Source of the DNA: JBCBRD01 sp039819785
Lineage (GTDB): Bacteria > Pseudomonadota > Alphaproteobacteria > Rhizobiales > Hyphomicrobiaceae
Length of the DNA stretch: 64,000 nucleotides
Direction of reading: 5' to 3'
Assembly: GCA_039819785.1 (NCBI GenBank)
Contig: JBCBRH010000001.1
Coordinates: 124,001 to 188,000, forward strand
The translations under genes and the position numbers were made by a program. Under the pieces are notes generated by a model that worked only from the letters and a program-made list of their open reading frames with translations, was not told the DNA's origin and did no database searches. This document shows positions 1-8,578 of the stretch, piece after piece; position 1 is the first letter of the stretch, and the number at the start of each line of letters is the position of its first letter.

Positions 1-516
1 TTTGACCGGAACTGTGAACCGCAGGCGATTGATATCGATGCCTGCGCGCTGGGCATCCGCGGGCCTGAGAACGACAGTCGAGGCGCCGGTGTCGACCAGC
101 ATTGTGATATTGGCGTTGTTCGCGCGTGTTCTGGCGACGAACTGGCCATCGGAGCGTTGACGAATGCGGACGGCCACTTCGCCGGTCGCTTCATCCCGGG
201 TCGTGATGCCGTTGCCAGCAGGCAGCAACTCACCGGCGACACGGTTGCCTACGTAGCTGAATTCCTCGCGGAACGCATAAAGACCAACCAGGCCGATGAT
301 GATGGCGAGCCAGATGCTGGCATACTTTAAAGCCTGGCCGACCCGGCCCGCGTATGATCCCATAAAAGAGAGTGCGAGGACGGCCATCATGACGATCGCG
401 ATCGCCAGTGGCCAGCGCTCAGAAAGGCCGTATTCTGCGAGCAGGCCCGCGTCAGCGGTCAGGACGTAGAATACGCCGATCAGGGTAACCAGGATCGCGA
501 TGAGCCAGGCCAGCAT
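1..516 (-). CDS. Retropepsin-like aspartic protease, TIGR02281 family (3' end cut by window)
   Basis: 172 codons are visible and the frame runs off the left edge, so the C-terminus is missing. The N-terminus carries hydrophobic stretches (about residues 2-15 and two more before residue 85), so it is membrane anchored. After them comes a retropepsin-type active site, LVDTGAST, near residue 147. A D-T-G-A motif after an N-terminal anchor is the hallmark of the TIGR02281 clan AA protease family; the substrate is unknown. I chose the ATG at 516, which has GAGGA upstream and lies 16 bp after the DUF1289 stop, so the two genes are probably cotranscribed. The family is clear; the role is not known. 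Confidence 0.8.
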   Translation of the reverse strand, partial: MLAWLIAILVTLIGVFYVLTADAGLLAEYGLSERWPLAIAIVMMAVLALSFMGSYAGRVGQALKYASIWLAIIIGLVGLYAFREEFSYVGNRVAGELLPAGNGITTRDEATGEVAVRIRQRSDGQFVARTRANNANITMLVDTGASTVVLRPADAQRAGIDINRLRFTVPVK

Positions 517-532
517 GGCAGAAACGTCGTCC

Positions 533-730
533 TCAAGCGTCGGCGTTGACGGGTTTATCTGGAGCAGCAGAGATCTCGCGGCGCCGATCTTGCAGTTGGG
601 TCATCACACGAGCCCGGTGGAGATCGGACATGGATGTCCAGGCTGTGATTTCATCAATGCTGCGGAAGCACCCCAGGCACAGCCGTGAGTCGGGGTCGAT
701 CTTGCAGGTTCCGATGCAGGGTGTTTCCAT
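533..730 (-). CDS. DUF1289 domain protein
   Basis: A 65-residue protein starting METPCIGTC with four cysteines in a C-x3-C-x8-C-x2-C arrangement (PCIGTCK ... RLCLGCFR) and a following DEITAW segment. This spacing is typical of the DUF1289 family, small proteins suspected to bind metal or an Fe-S cluster; no function is established. ATG at 730 is preferred to an upstream TTG at 739 because GAGG sits just before it, though the spacing is short. The downstream aspartic protease gene follows after 16 bp. Confidence 0.8.
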   Translation of the reverse strand: METPCIGTCKIDPDSRLCLGCFRSIDEITAWTSMSDLHRARVMTQLQDRRREISAAPDKPVNADA

Positions 731-779
731 AGGCCTCAATGTTCGGCTTTTTCAGCCGTTCAATCCATGTTGCGGGCGA

Positions 780-977
780 TCACGCTCTGTCTGTGGAGGC
801 GTCTCGCACGACGTGGTGGTGCGTCGACTGCAGAATCGTCGCCAATGTCTCCAACATGTATGGAATAAGAGCGGTCTCGACAACCTGAGCGATGGGTTTC
901 GGCGGTTTTTTCCCAGCCTGTCCTTTTCCTAAGACATCGCGTCCGAAGACATGGTGTTTTTTGATGTCATTGGGCAA
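780..977 (-). CDS. Possible small hypothetical protein
   Basis: A 65-codon open frame lies in the 260 bp between the histidine kinase stop and the DUF1289 start, on the same strand. It opens with TTG and has no clear ribosome binding site. The product would be basic at the N-terminus with an amphipathic middle (VVETALIPYMLETLATIL). I do not recognise a family. It could be a real short gene or a chance frame. Confidence 0.25.
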   Translation of the reverse strand: MPNDIKKHHVFGRDVLGKGQAGKKPPKPIAQVVETALIPYMLETLATILQSTHHHVVRDASTDRA

Positions 978-989
978 CTGCCGTGGACG

Positions 990-2600
990 TTAGCCGTGCA
1001 TACGGGCCCGGGGTGCGGCGTTCACCAGTCGTGGCTGCCGCGCGGAAGCATGTCCGTGGTGGCCGTTCCCTTTGTGGCTTTCCTGTCCCAGTGGCTGCAG
1101 TGGCCCCACGGACTGTAGGACACGGTTTGGCGGGATGAAGACAACCGCCTCGGTCCCTTTGCGTAGTTCAGAACGCAGTTCAAATAGTCCGCCATGCAGT
1201 TCGATGAGTTTTTTGACGATCGGCAGGCCGAGGCCTGTTCCACCCTCGGCTGTTTCGTGCGCCAGCGAACCTTGGCCAAATGCTTGTAAAACCTTAGGGA
1301 TTTCTTCTTTGGGTATGCCAGGTCCGGTGTCGCGCACCGAGAGCATTTGCCCGCCATCGGTCGTTCCGCACACCGTAATCATGATGCGTCCACCACGCGG
1401 CGTGAACTTCAAGGCATTGGACATGAGGTTCAGACAGATCTGGCGGAGTGCGCGCTGGTCAACCCAGACCTGGGGCATGTCGAAGGGCGTATCTTCGACA
1501 ATGGTGAGGCCCTTGTTTTCGGCGCGTAGCTTCAACAGGCGGTGACAATCCTCAACGACATCGCTGAGGCGTAACGGCTCTTCGTTCAGTTCGTAGCGGC
1601 CTGCTTCAATGCGCGACAGGTCGAGAATTTCGTTGATCAGGTTCAACAGGTGGGAGCCACTGTCGTGGATATTGCCCGCATATTCCTTGTACGTATTGTT
1701 GGGCATCGGCCCGAGGATTTCGGCCTTCATCACTTCAGAAAAGCCCATGATGGCGTTCAGCGGGGTGCGTAACTCGTGGCTCATGGTGGCCAGGAAGCGT
1801 GATTTGGCTTTGTTGGCGGCCTCGGCGCGCTGGCGGGCTTCGTCCGAGATGGACTTTTCTTCTTCCAGCTCAGCAATCAGGAGGTCCTTCTGGGCGCGAA
1901 ACTCCAGCATCGCCAGCGATGTGGAGTTCAGGCCCTTGGCCAGGAAGATGAAGTAGATGTGGACACCGGCTGCCATGGACGCCAGTGCGAAGTAGAACGG
2001 GTCGCCCAGCAGGAGCAGTCGCCCGACCACGGCCACCGTCATGGGGATCGTGCCAGCATGAAGGATCGGCATGATTGTTGACGCGAAGGTCATTCGGATG
2101 GCGAGAATGACAATCAGCGTTGCAAAGATGAAGACGTGCGAGGAAAACAGTGCAGCTTCACTTGTGATGGCGTGGTCGCCAATCCCCACGAGTGCAAAAC
2201 CAGCCCACGTCATGCCGTTCAGGAATTCAGCGGCCACAAAGTAGCGACGCCATTTGCGAATATCGACTTCGGAGCGGGGGAGTGCGATGAAGCGGCGACA
2301 CAGTTCAAGCAGGAAGACCTTCGCGGCGATGACGATCGTCAACCAGAGTGCAGCTTCCCAGGCCGGGGCCCAGAATAGCGATGCAATCGAGAAAATGATC
2401 GACAGCGCGGGCATGGTAACGGCTGCGCCCATCTCGTTGCGGACGAACATGGTGAGCAGTTCGTATTGGAACTCTGGCTTGATATCTGAGCCGTTGGCCA
2501 AGCGTTCGCGCGTTTCCTTTATGGTATCAAAGGACCGTTTTTGCGCGTCACGCCTCCCTCGGAGCCGGGCGAAATCGTCGGATTTGGCGTTATTGTCCAT
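990..2600 (-). CDS. Membrane sensor histidine kinase
   Basis: A 536-residue sensor kinase. Residues 60-225 hold about six hydrophobic segments, so the sensing part is a multi-pass membrane domain without a recognisable PAS or periplasmic domain. A short coiled coil (about 235-265) leads to the HisKA H-box MSHELRTPLNA, phosphorylated His275. The ATP-binding domain follows, with N-box NLMSNALKF, G1 DTGPG and G2 GGTGLGL. The H-box region (MGFSEVMKAEILGPM) resembles the PleC/DivJ-like kinases of alphaproteobacteria, but no response regulator is adjacent. A histidine-rich tail follows the kinase core. ATG 2600 is preferred over a TTG at 2639. The gene diverges from the nuclease gene. Confidence 0.85.
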   Translation of the reverse strand: MDNNAKSDDFARLRGRRDAQKRSFDTIKETRERLANGSDIKPEFQYELLTMFVRNEMGAAVTMPALSIIFSIASLFWAPAWEAALWLTIVIAAKVFLLELCRRFIALPRSEVDIRKWRRYFVAAEFLNGMTWAGFALVGIGDHAITSEAALFSSHVFIFATLIVILAIRMTFASTIMPILHAGTIPMTVAVVGRLLLLGDPFYFALASMAAGVHIYFIFLAKGLNSTSLAMLEFRAQKDLLIAELEEEKSISDEARQRAEAANKAKSRFLATMSHELRTPLNAIMGFSEVMKAEILGPMPNNTYKEYAGNIHDSGSHLLNLINEILDLSRIEAGRYELNEEPLRLSDVVEDCHRLLKLRAENKGLTIVEDTPFDMPQVWVDQRALRQICLNLMSNALKFTPRGGRIMITVCGTTDGGQMLSVRDTGPGIPKEEIPKVLQAFGQGSLAHETAEGGTGLGLPIVKKLIELHGGLFELRSELRKGTEAVVFIPPNRVLQSVGPLQPLGQESHKGNGHHGHASARQPRLVNAAPRARMHG

Positions 2601-2757
2601 TCCGTTCGCCGCTCGGTGCCCCCATTTGTCCCCCGCCAATGGGGAAGCCGCCGGATAAAAGCGTTCGTTTTCCCCGGTCAGTTCTCTGTTCCAGGGTTAA
2701 TTTCTGCCAAATTCTCTAAATTACGGTTTATTCCCCGTTTCCAATGCAAGGTTTTTC

Positions 2758-3318
2758 ATGGCTCGGACCAGCTCACGATCATCTTCGAAGGGGCGTTTGC
2801 GCGGCCGACCGTTGTGGCTCACGCTGCTTGCTGTGGCCGCATTGGCCGTTTCACAGTGGCTTGAAGGCGGTGGTTGGTCGTTTCTGGGTGGGACATCCAA
2901 CGGCCTTGTCGCTGAGGGCCGCCCGCGCCTTGTCGACGGAGACAGTCTGTTCATCGGGTCCCGTGAGGTGCGTTTGGTGGGGATTGACGCCCCTGAAGGT
3001 CCTCAAATCTGCCAGCGCGGCGGGCGTGACTGGCGGTGCGGTGATGCGAGCCGGTCTCAGCTGGCAAAGCTGATCAATGGGCGGGCGATCACCTGCGAAG
3101 GCGAAAAAGAAGACCGTCATGGCCGACTGCTGGCCATTTGCTCCGTTGGCGGACGGAACCTCAATCAAGAAATGGTGGCCCAAGGCTATGCCCTTGCGTA
3201 CGGCCGCTATGGCTCGGACGAGCGTGCTGCCAAGTCTGGAAAGCGCGGCCTGTGGGCCAGCAATGTTGTGTTTCAGACGCCGCGTGCCTGGCGCCGGTCG
3301 AACGGGATTGGTCAATAA
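2758..3318 (+). CDS. Thermonuclease-family (SNase-like) protein
   Basis: A 186-residue protein with a basic N-terminus and one hydrophobic segment (about 18-34), so it is exported or membrane anchored. The staphylococcal nuclease-like fold follows: DGDSLFIG, the catalytic RLVGIDAPE strand, KEDRHGR with the second arginine, and the closing YGSDERAAKSGKRGLW. Family members hydrolyse phosphodiester bonds in DNA or RNA, usually outside the cytoplasm. The catalytic residues look intact. ATG 2758 has AAGG upstream. It stands alone, divergent from the histidine kinase. Confidence 0.82.
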   Translation: MARTSSRSSSKGRLRGRPLWLTLLAVAALAVSQWLEGGGWSFLGGTSNGLVAEGRPRLVDGDSLFIGSREVRLVGIDAPEGPQICQRGGRDWRCGDASRSQLAKLINGRAITCEGEKEDRHGRLLAICSVGGRNLNQEMVAQGYALAYGRYGSDERAAKSGKRGLWASNVVFQTPRAWRRSNGIGQ

Positions 3319-3396
3319 GGCGTGATGGGGCCTGAGTTTCGCATCACATGACCCCGTGGCTTGTTTAGAGATCGTGTTTTGGCTGAAGGACCGCCC

Positions 3397-4008
3397 ATGA
3401 AACACATTGAGGCACATCAGGCGCCCAACCCGCGGCGCGTGCGGATTTTCCTGGCTGAAAAGGGCATTGAAGTGCTGCTAGAGGAGATGGCGCTCAGCAT
3501 TGAAAACATTCGCTCGCCCAGTTTTACTGCGCTCAATCCGGTTCAACGTGTCCCGGTTCTGGTGCTGGATGATGGAACGGCGATTTCCGAGAGCGTGGCC
3601 ATCTGCCGTTACTTCGAGGAGATGCAACCCGAGCCGCCTTTATTCGGGCATGGCGCATTGGGTCGGGCCATGGTGGAGATGTGGACGCGGCGCATCGAAC
3701 ATCATTTGTTGTTTCACGTGGCGCAATGTTTTCGACATCTGAACCCAGCGCTGGCTGAACGAGAAGTGCCGCAAGTTCCCGAGTGGGGGGAAGCCAACCG
3801 CCCGCGTGCGATCGCGCAACTGTCGATCATGGACGACGCGTTGGCTCAAACGCCGTTCATTGCCGGTGATACCTACTCAATTGCCGGCATTACGCTGCTG
3901 GTCGCCATAGATTTCATGACGCGGGCCAAGATTGACCGGCCTGAGGGGCTGTCGCATCTGGAGCGCTGGTATGATGGTATGAACGCGCGCCCAAGCGCGG
4001 CTGCTTAA
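3397..4008 (+). CDS. Glutathione S-transferase family protein
   Basis: 203 residues. The N-terminal thioredoxin-like half contains APNPRRVRIFLAEKGI, the NPVQRVPVL cis-proline loop and the DDGTAISESVAICRY glutathione-contacting motif. The C-terminal half is all-alpha and ends with an AGDTYSIAGITLLVAIDF motif typical of GSTs. The ATG at 3397 has GAAGGA eight bases upstream, so an in-frame TTG at 3361 is not used here. The substrate cannot be told. A second, different GST lies at 10903. Confidence 0.85.
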   Translation: MKHIEAHQAPNPRRVRIFLAEKGIEVLLEEMALSIENIRSPSFTALNPVQRVPVLVLDDGTAISESVAICRYFEEMQPEPPLFGHGALGRAMVEMWTRRIEHHLLFHVAQCFRHLNPALAEREVPQVPEWGEANRPRAIAQLSIMDDALAQTPFIAGDTYSIAGITLLVAIDFMTRAKIDRPEGLSHLERWYDGMNARPSAAA

Positions 4009-4203
4009 ATCCGCTGCGGGGTAGCACGTCTCTGACCATGACCGTGCGGTTCGGCGACGTTTCTCATGCGCATAATCATAATGGTGGCTGGAAGTCTTTC
4101 TGCGAGCGCGATACACGGGGGCGCAGCATGTGTTCCACCGGGAACAGCACCGCGTGCGTGTGCGTCATACATTTGAGGGCCTGTGGCAGCGCAAGGACAA
4201 AAG

Positions 4204-4947
4204 ATGAAGCTAACGGTTGTCGGATCGGGCGACGCGTTTGGCTCTGGCGGGCGACTTCAGACATGTTTTCATGTGTCACACCCTGGCGGTCAGTTTCTGA
4301 TTGATTGCGGGGCGACGGCACTGATCGGCATGCAGCGGGTTGGTCTTGACCCCAATGACGTGCCACTGATTTTCATATCCCACCTCCACGGTGACCACTT
4401 CAGCGGACTGGTCTGGTGGATTTTGCATGCCCAATACGTCGGCAAGCGCGTGTCGCCGCTTCGGATTGTGGGGCCGGAGGGGCTGGCCGAGCGATTTCAC
4501 GCTGCCAGTGAGGCGTTGTTCCCTTCAGCCAAGCCGCGTGATTTCAAATTCGAAGTGACGTTCGAGGTTTATGACCCGACGCAACATGGGCTGCACGGCG
4601 GCATTGGCGTGGATGTTTGTGAAGTCATGCATCCGTGCGGTGCGGCACCCTACGCGCTTCGGCTCACTGTGGCTGACAAAGTCATTGCGTTTTCGGGCGA
4701 CACGGAATGGGTGGATGGCCTCATCGACATTTCCAAGGATGCCGATTTGTTTGTGTGTGAGTGCTATGCCCACGAGACCAAAACCCCGTTTCATATGTCC
4801 TGGGCAGAGATCCGTACCAAACTTCCTCACCTGACCGCGCAGAAGATACTGTTGACCCATATGAATGAGCGGATGCTGTCGTGTGGTGGTGACGTCGATG
4901 ATCCTCGTGTGGCTCTGGCGCATGATGGGCTTATCGTTGAACTCTAA
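4204..4947 (+). CDS. MBL-fold metallohydrolase, RNase Z-like
   Basis: 247 residues with the metallo-beta-lactamase metal site: H60-x-H62-x-D64-H65 (ISHLHGDHFSG), a later histidine in EVMHPCG, an aspartate in FSGDTEW and a distal histidine in LLTHMNE. The compact form without lactamase features and the opening VVGSGDAFGSGGR resemble RNase Z/ElaC-like hydrolases, but the long flexible arm of true tRNase Z is not obvious. It probably binds two metal ions and hydrolyses a phosphodiester or ester; substrate unknown. ATG 4204 has AAGGA at good spacing. The next gene starts 74 bp downstream on the same strand. Confidence 0.82.
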   Translation: MKLTVVGSGDAFGSGGRLQTCFHVSHPGGQFLIDCGATALIGMQRVGLDPNDVPLIFISHLHGDHFSGLVWWILHAQYVGKRVSPLRIVGPEGLAERFHAASEALFPSAKPRDFKFEVTFEVYDPTQHGLHGGIGVDVCEVMHPCGAAPYALRLTVADKVIAFSGDTEWVDGLIDISKDADLFVCECYAHETKTPFHMSWAEIRTKLPHLTAQKILLTHMNERMLSCGGDVDDPRVALAHDGLIVEL

Positions 4948-5021
4948 TGGGTTTGCCGGGTGTTTGACGTGTTTGCCAGCATGGCCCCGTACCTTAAGGT
5001 CTCTGCAATGGCGTGGCTTGC

Positions 5022-5669
5022 ATGACAGGTGAGCGTGCGCTGCAAGCCCAGGTCAGACGCATCCGTGCGTGTCGCCTGTGTGTCGAAAGCCCGATCAAGG
5101 CGCCGCTTCCACATACGCCGCGGCCCATTCTTCGCGTGACCCAGCGCGCGAAGTTGGCGATTTTTTCTCAGGCACCTGGGTTGCGGGCGCATGAGGCCGA
5201 CCTGCCCTTCAAGGACCCATCGGGTGTTCGCCTGCGGGCATGGCTGGGACTTGGCGAGGACGACTTTTACGATGACGCTTTTTTGGCGATCGCGCCGATG
5301 GGGTTTTGTTTCCCTGGCTATGACGCAAAGGGTGGAGATTTGCCGCCGCGTCGGGAGTGCGCGCCTGCGTGGCGGGCTGATTTGATCCCACGGTTGACCG
5401 GTCTTAAATTGGCTTTGTTGGTCGGCGGCTATGCGCAAGCGTGGCATCTTGGGGCGCTCGCCGGCCGGAACCTGACCGAAAGCGTTCAGCGCTGGGAGAC
5501 AATCCTGCAGACCACATCCGATGCCGGGCTGGGGTATCTGCCCTTGCCCCATCCGTCCTGGCGCAACAATGGCTGGCTCAAGGCCAACCCTTGGTTTGAG
5601 CAAGAGTTGTTGCCCGAGCTTCAGACCCGGGTGCGGACCTTACTAAACGATCATCGCCGCATTGAATGA
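5022..5669 (+). CDS. Uracil-DNA glycosylase superfamily protein
   Basis: 215 residues. The start has RACRLC, a cysteine pair as in UDG-superfamily proteins with an N-terminal metal site. The first active-site motif is IFSQAPG, followed by a GLGEDDFYDD segment and the second motif LPHPSWRN near the C-terminus. This fits the subgroup of the uracil-DNA glycosylase superfamily often annotated simply as 'uracil-DNA glycosylase family protein'; enzymatic activity on uracil is not certain. ATG 5022 is preferred over TTG 5013. It follows the MBL gene and may share its transcript. Confidence 0.75.
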   Translation: MTGERALQAQVRRIRACRLCVESPIKAPLPHTPRPILRVTQRAKLAIFSQAPGLRAHEADLPFKDPSGVRLRAWLGLGEDDFYDDAFLAIAPMGFCFPGYDAKGGDLPPRRECAPAWRADLIPRLTGLKLALLVGGYAQAWHLGALAGRNLTESVQRWETILQTTSDAGLGYLPLPHPSWRNNGWLKANPWFEQELLPELQTRVRTLLNDHRRIE

Positions 5670-5722
5670 GGACGAGATGTCTCTATGCATCCAGGTGCAT
5701 GAATGACACTGCCGGTTTGTAG

Positions 5723-6223
5723 CTAGGCGGCATGAACGATGCGCGGCTTTGAAAACGCCGGGGCTGCCGGCCTGACCGTGCTGCGGGACAACGGAAGAGC
5801 AGCTTGTTGGTCGAGTTCATCGCGCAGGAAATCCAGTTCGAAACCGGCTTTGTCGAGATCTGCCAGGACCTCACTCACGGGGCGACGTCGTGCTTCTGCG
5901 GCGGCCCAAATGATGGCAGACCGCATACCTGACAGGCAGTGTGCGATGACGGGTTCAGACGTGCTCGCCAAAACCTCGGCCATGGCTTCGACTGTTGGAT
6001 CACAGAACAGCTCGAGCTTGGTTGAGGGCACATACTCGTACGCGAGGCCAAGTTCGGATGCCTGCCGGGACATATCTGCGGCTGAAGGTTGACCCACTGC
6101 TTCACCGTCGGGACGGTTGTTGATCACGGTTTTAAAGCCTTTGGCTTTGAGTTACGCGAGGTCTGCAGGCTCCAGTGCAGAGCTAACGGCAAAGGTGTCC
6201 GTGATCGCAGTGATGTTTGGCAT
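5723..6223 (-). pseudogene. DUF442 (TIGR01244-type) phosphatase-like gene with an in-frame stop
   Basis: Read from the ATG at 6223 the frame gives MPNITAITDTFAVSSALEP, then a TAA at 6154-6152 (codon 24), then LKAKGFKTVINNRPDGE and the rest of a complete protein to 5723. The parts before and after the stop lie in one frame and join exactly where the family has the helix between the first strands, so this is one gene with a nonsense codon, not two genes. The P-loop HCLSGMRS, which carries the catalytic cysteine of this family, is intact downstream. A GTG at 6127 could restart translation of a shortened protein. Family members act as phosphatase- or sulfurtransferase-associated proteins. A sequencing error is possible. 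Confidence 0.75.
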
Positions 6224-6451
6224 GTGTCATGTTCCCGATCATCCGAAGGGCGCGCAGTCGACGGTCGTGCGCCGCGCGCCTGCCCCCCCGGTTTCCTAGG
6301 TGCGGAGTATGCTGCCTAACCTGTGCTCTTGCAAGCGTTGAATTGGGTGGGTGTGCAATTTTATGCTATGTATTTATGTTTTTGATGCTATCCAGTGCTG
6401 TAAGTGTGCTCTTTGAGCCCCGAAAATAGAATAAATTGCCGTGAGGTCGCT

Positions 6452-6943
6452 GTGCTTGACGATATGGATGTGAAGATCCTGCGTATTTTACAGGATGACT
6501 GTACGAAGCCGGTTGCGGAGATTGGCCGAGAGGTGGGCCTGTCGACAACGCCATGCTGGCGGCGGATCCAGAAGCTTGAAGAGGCCGGCGTGATCCGCAA
6601 GCGGGTCGCTGTGTTGTCACCGCGCGAAGTGAACGCCGGCGTTACGGTCTTTGTGCAGATCAAGACGGATCAGCATTCCATCGACTGGCTGGAAAAGTTT
6701 CACAAGGTGGTCGTCGATTTTCCCGAGGTGGTCGAGTTTTACCGGATGTCGGGTGATATCGATTATCTGATGCGGGTCGTTGTGCCGGACATTGCCGCCT
6801 ATGACGCTTTTTACAAGCGAATGATCGGAAAAATCGAAATCGCCAAGGTGTCGTCTGCATTCGCCATGGAGCAGATCAAATATACCACCACGCTTCCGCT
6901 TGAGTTCATTCCGAAAGTCAAAAGTGAGCGCGTCAAGTCTTGA
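6452..6943 (+). CDS. Lrp/AsnC-family transcriptional regulator
   Basis: 163 residues. The N-terminal winged helix (LDDMDVKILRILQ ... VGLSTTPCWRRIQKLEEAGVI) is the standard AsnC/Lrp DNA-binding domain. The C-terminal half (VVDFPEVVEFYRMSGDIDYLMRVV) is the RAM ligand-binding domain. Such proteins respond to amino acids or related metabolites. I take GTG 6452, preceded by GAGG; ATG 6464 is the alternative. It stands alone, so its targets cannot be read from the context. It is followed by the dispersed repeat at 6955. Confidence 0.88.
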   Translation: MLDDMDVKILRILQDDCTKPVAEIGREVGLSTTPCWRRIQKLEEAGVIRKRVAVLSPREVNAGVTVFVQIKTDQHSIDWLEKFHKVVVDFPEVVEFYRMSGDIDYLMRVVVPDIAAYDAFYKRMIGKIEIAKVSSAFAMEQIKYTTTLPLEFIPKVKSERVKS

Positions 6944-6954
6944 GGTTACACAGT

Positions 6955-7055
6955 TAGAGCCTGTTTGCTTTTCGTGGACCAGCAGAGCAGGCTCTAAGCT
7001 CTGGATTTAAGCATGTTCCGGGCTGAAAACCGCGCACACTTTTCCTGGACATGCT
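6955..7055. repeat. Dispersed composite palindromic repeat, copy 1
   Basis: About 101 bp with a second copy at 34042-34142, differing at roughly a dozen positions. The left half is bounded by AGAGCCTG and CAGGCTCT (8-bp inverted repeat), the right half by AGCATGTTCC and GGACATGCT with inner AAAACC/CTTTTCC arms. The right half resembles palindromes that are very common between genes in Hyphomicrobiales genomes (from general knowledge). It sits after the Lrp gene and could act as a transcript-end hairpin. Confidence 0.7.
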
Positions 7056-7133
7056 GTAGGTCGTGAGGACTGAAGGTGCAGCCTTTTCGGGTCTCACCGG
7101 GTTCCTCACGCCTTAAACCACCTTTCCCAACTC

Positions 7134-7565
7134 TCAGTCCAAGGCTTCAAGCACGTCTCCGCCGATGATGCGCATTCGCCCACGGACCAATGCAAGCGTG
7201 ACGCCGTTCTGGTTGGTGATCTCAACGTCGTAGTATGCGTTGCGTCCGGCGCGGGAGACTTCGCGCGCTTCGGCGATCAGTGTGTCACCCGCATCGGATG
7301 GTGCGATGTAGTCGATCGACGCGGCTCCGGTAACAGCGCGCTCGCCAAGCGCGTTGCAGGTGAAGCCAAATGTCAAATCCGCAAGTGTGAACAGCACGCC
7401 GCCGTGTGCTGATCCGAAGGTGTTCGTCAAATCGTCACGCAGTTCGACGGCGAAGATCGTGTGGCCGCGTTTTGCCAAACGGACCTGCACATCTAGATGC
7501 TTGAAGATTGGATTGCGCGCGGCCATCGCGTCGATGATGGCCGCTGGTTCGGTTGGATTTCCCAC
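7134..7565 (-). CDS. PaaI-family hotdog thioesterase
   Basis: 143 residues with a single hotdog fold. The central helix motif SAHGGVLFTLADLTFGF matches the HGG...LAD signature of PaaI-type thioesterases, followed by ASIDYIAPSDAGDTLIAEA. Such enzymes hydrolyse acyl- or aryl-CoA thioesters in the cytoplasm. The start is GTG at 7565, 16 bp after the stop of the upstream dehydrogenase gene, suggesting a two-gene operon in amino-acid or organic-acid catabolism. Confidence 0.82.
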   Translation of the reverse strand: MGNPTEPAAIIDAMAARNPIFKHLDVQVRLAKRGHTIFAVELRDDLTNTFGSAHGGVLFTLADLTFGFTCNALGERAVTGAASIDYIAPSDAGDTLIAEAREVSRAGRNAYYDVEITNQNGVTLALVRGRMRIIGGDVLEALD

Positions 7566-7580
7566 GACTGCTTTGCCCTG

Positions 7581-8471
7581 TCAGCTGGCGGGCTTGTCAG
7601 CATTGTTCAACCGGGCGAGAAGGCTGGATGTGTCCCAGCGCGATCCGCCCATTTTCTGGATCTCGCTGTAGAACTGATCGACGAGGGCTGCAATCGGAAG
7701 GCTTGCCCCATTCTTGCGCGCTTCTGAAAGGCAGATGTCGAGATCCTTGCGCATCCAGTCAACGGCGAAACCATGGTCGTATTTGCCGTCGACCATCGTC
7801 TGCCAGCGGTTGTCCATCTGCCATGATTGGGCGGCACCTTTGGAAATGGTTTCAATGACGGCGGGGATATCGAGGTTTGCTTTTTGGGCAAAGTGAATGC
7901 CCTCGGACAAGCCCTGAACCAGCCCCGCGATACAGATCTGGTTGACCATCTTTGTCAGTTGGCCAGATCCTGCCCCGCCCATCAGCATCGTCTTCTTGGC
8001 GTAATGGTCCATGACCGGCGCAGCCTTGTCATAGACACTCTGCTCACCGCCGCACATGACAGTCAGAGCGCCGTTTTCCGCGCCCGCCTGACCGCCGGAG
8101 ACGGGGGCATCGATGAAGCCAAAGCCCTTCTCGGTTGCCGCGGCGTAGAGTTCGCGTGCAACCTCGGCCGATGCTGTCGTGTTATCGACAAAGATGGTAC
8201 CGGACTTTTGAGTCGCAAACGCTCCGTCAGCGCCGAGCGTCACGGAGCGCAGGTCGTCATCATTGCCCACGCAGCAGAACACAAAATCAGCATCCTTGGC
8301 GGCTTCAGCTGGGGTGTCGGCAGCAGTCCCGGTCCCATATTCCGAGACCCATTTGCGTGCTTTTTCCGACGAACGGTTGTAGACGACGAGGTCATGGCCG
8401 CCCTTTTTCGCAATGTGACCGGCCATCGGGTAGCCCATTACGCCCAGTCCGATCCATGCGACTCTCGCCAT
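7581..8471 (-). CDS. 3-hydroxyisobutyrate dehydrogenase-family oxidoreductase
   Basis: 296 residues. An N-terminal Rossmann domain carries the dinucleotide motif GLGVMGYPMAGH. The substrate-binding motif FIDAPVSGGQAGAENGAL and the catalytic-lysine region QLTKMVNQICIAG follow, and a C-terminal helix has WMRKDLDICL. This is the beta-hydroxyacid dehydrogenase family (3-hydroxyisobutyrate or tartronate semialdehyde type); the exact substrate is not determined. ATG 8471 has GGGAGA nearby. The thioesterase gene follows 16 bp later, so both may serve valine or related branched-chain degradation (inference). Confidence 0.88.
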   Translation of the reverse strand: MARVAWIGLGVMGYPMAGHIAKKGGHDLVVYNRSSEKARKWVSEYGTGTAADTPAEAAKDADFVFCCVGNDDDLRSVTLGADGAFATQKSGTIFVDNTTASAEVARELYAAATEKGFGFIDAPVSGGQAGAENGALTVMCGGEQSVYDKAAPVMDHYAKKTMLMGGAGSGQLTKMVNQICIAGLVQGLSEGIHFAQKANLDIPAVIETISKGAAQSWQMDNRWQTMVDGKYDHGFAVDWMRKDLDICLSEARKNGASLPIAALVDQFYSEIQKMGGSRWDTSSLLARLNNADKPAS

Positions 8472-8578
8472 TGAAGTTGTCTCCCAGAAATGTGTTGTTG
8501 GTTGTTTGAAGGGTTTGAGGGTCTCTTAACCGGTCGATGCTGCCAGTGGCAAAGAAAAACAAAAATGGAGCGCGTGTC

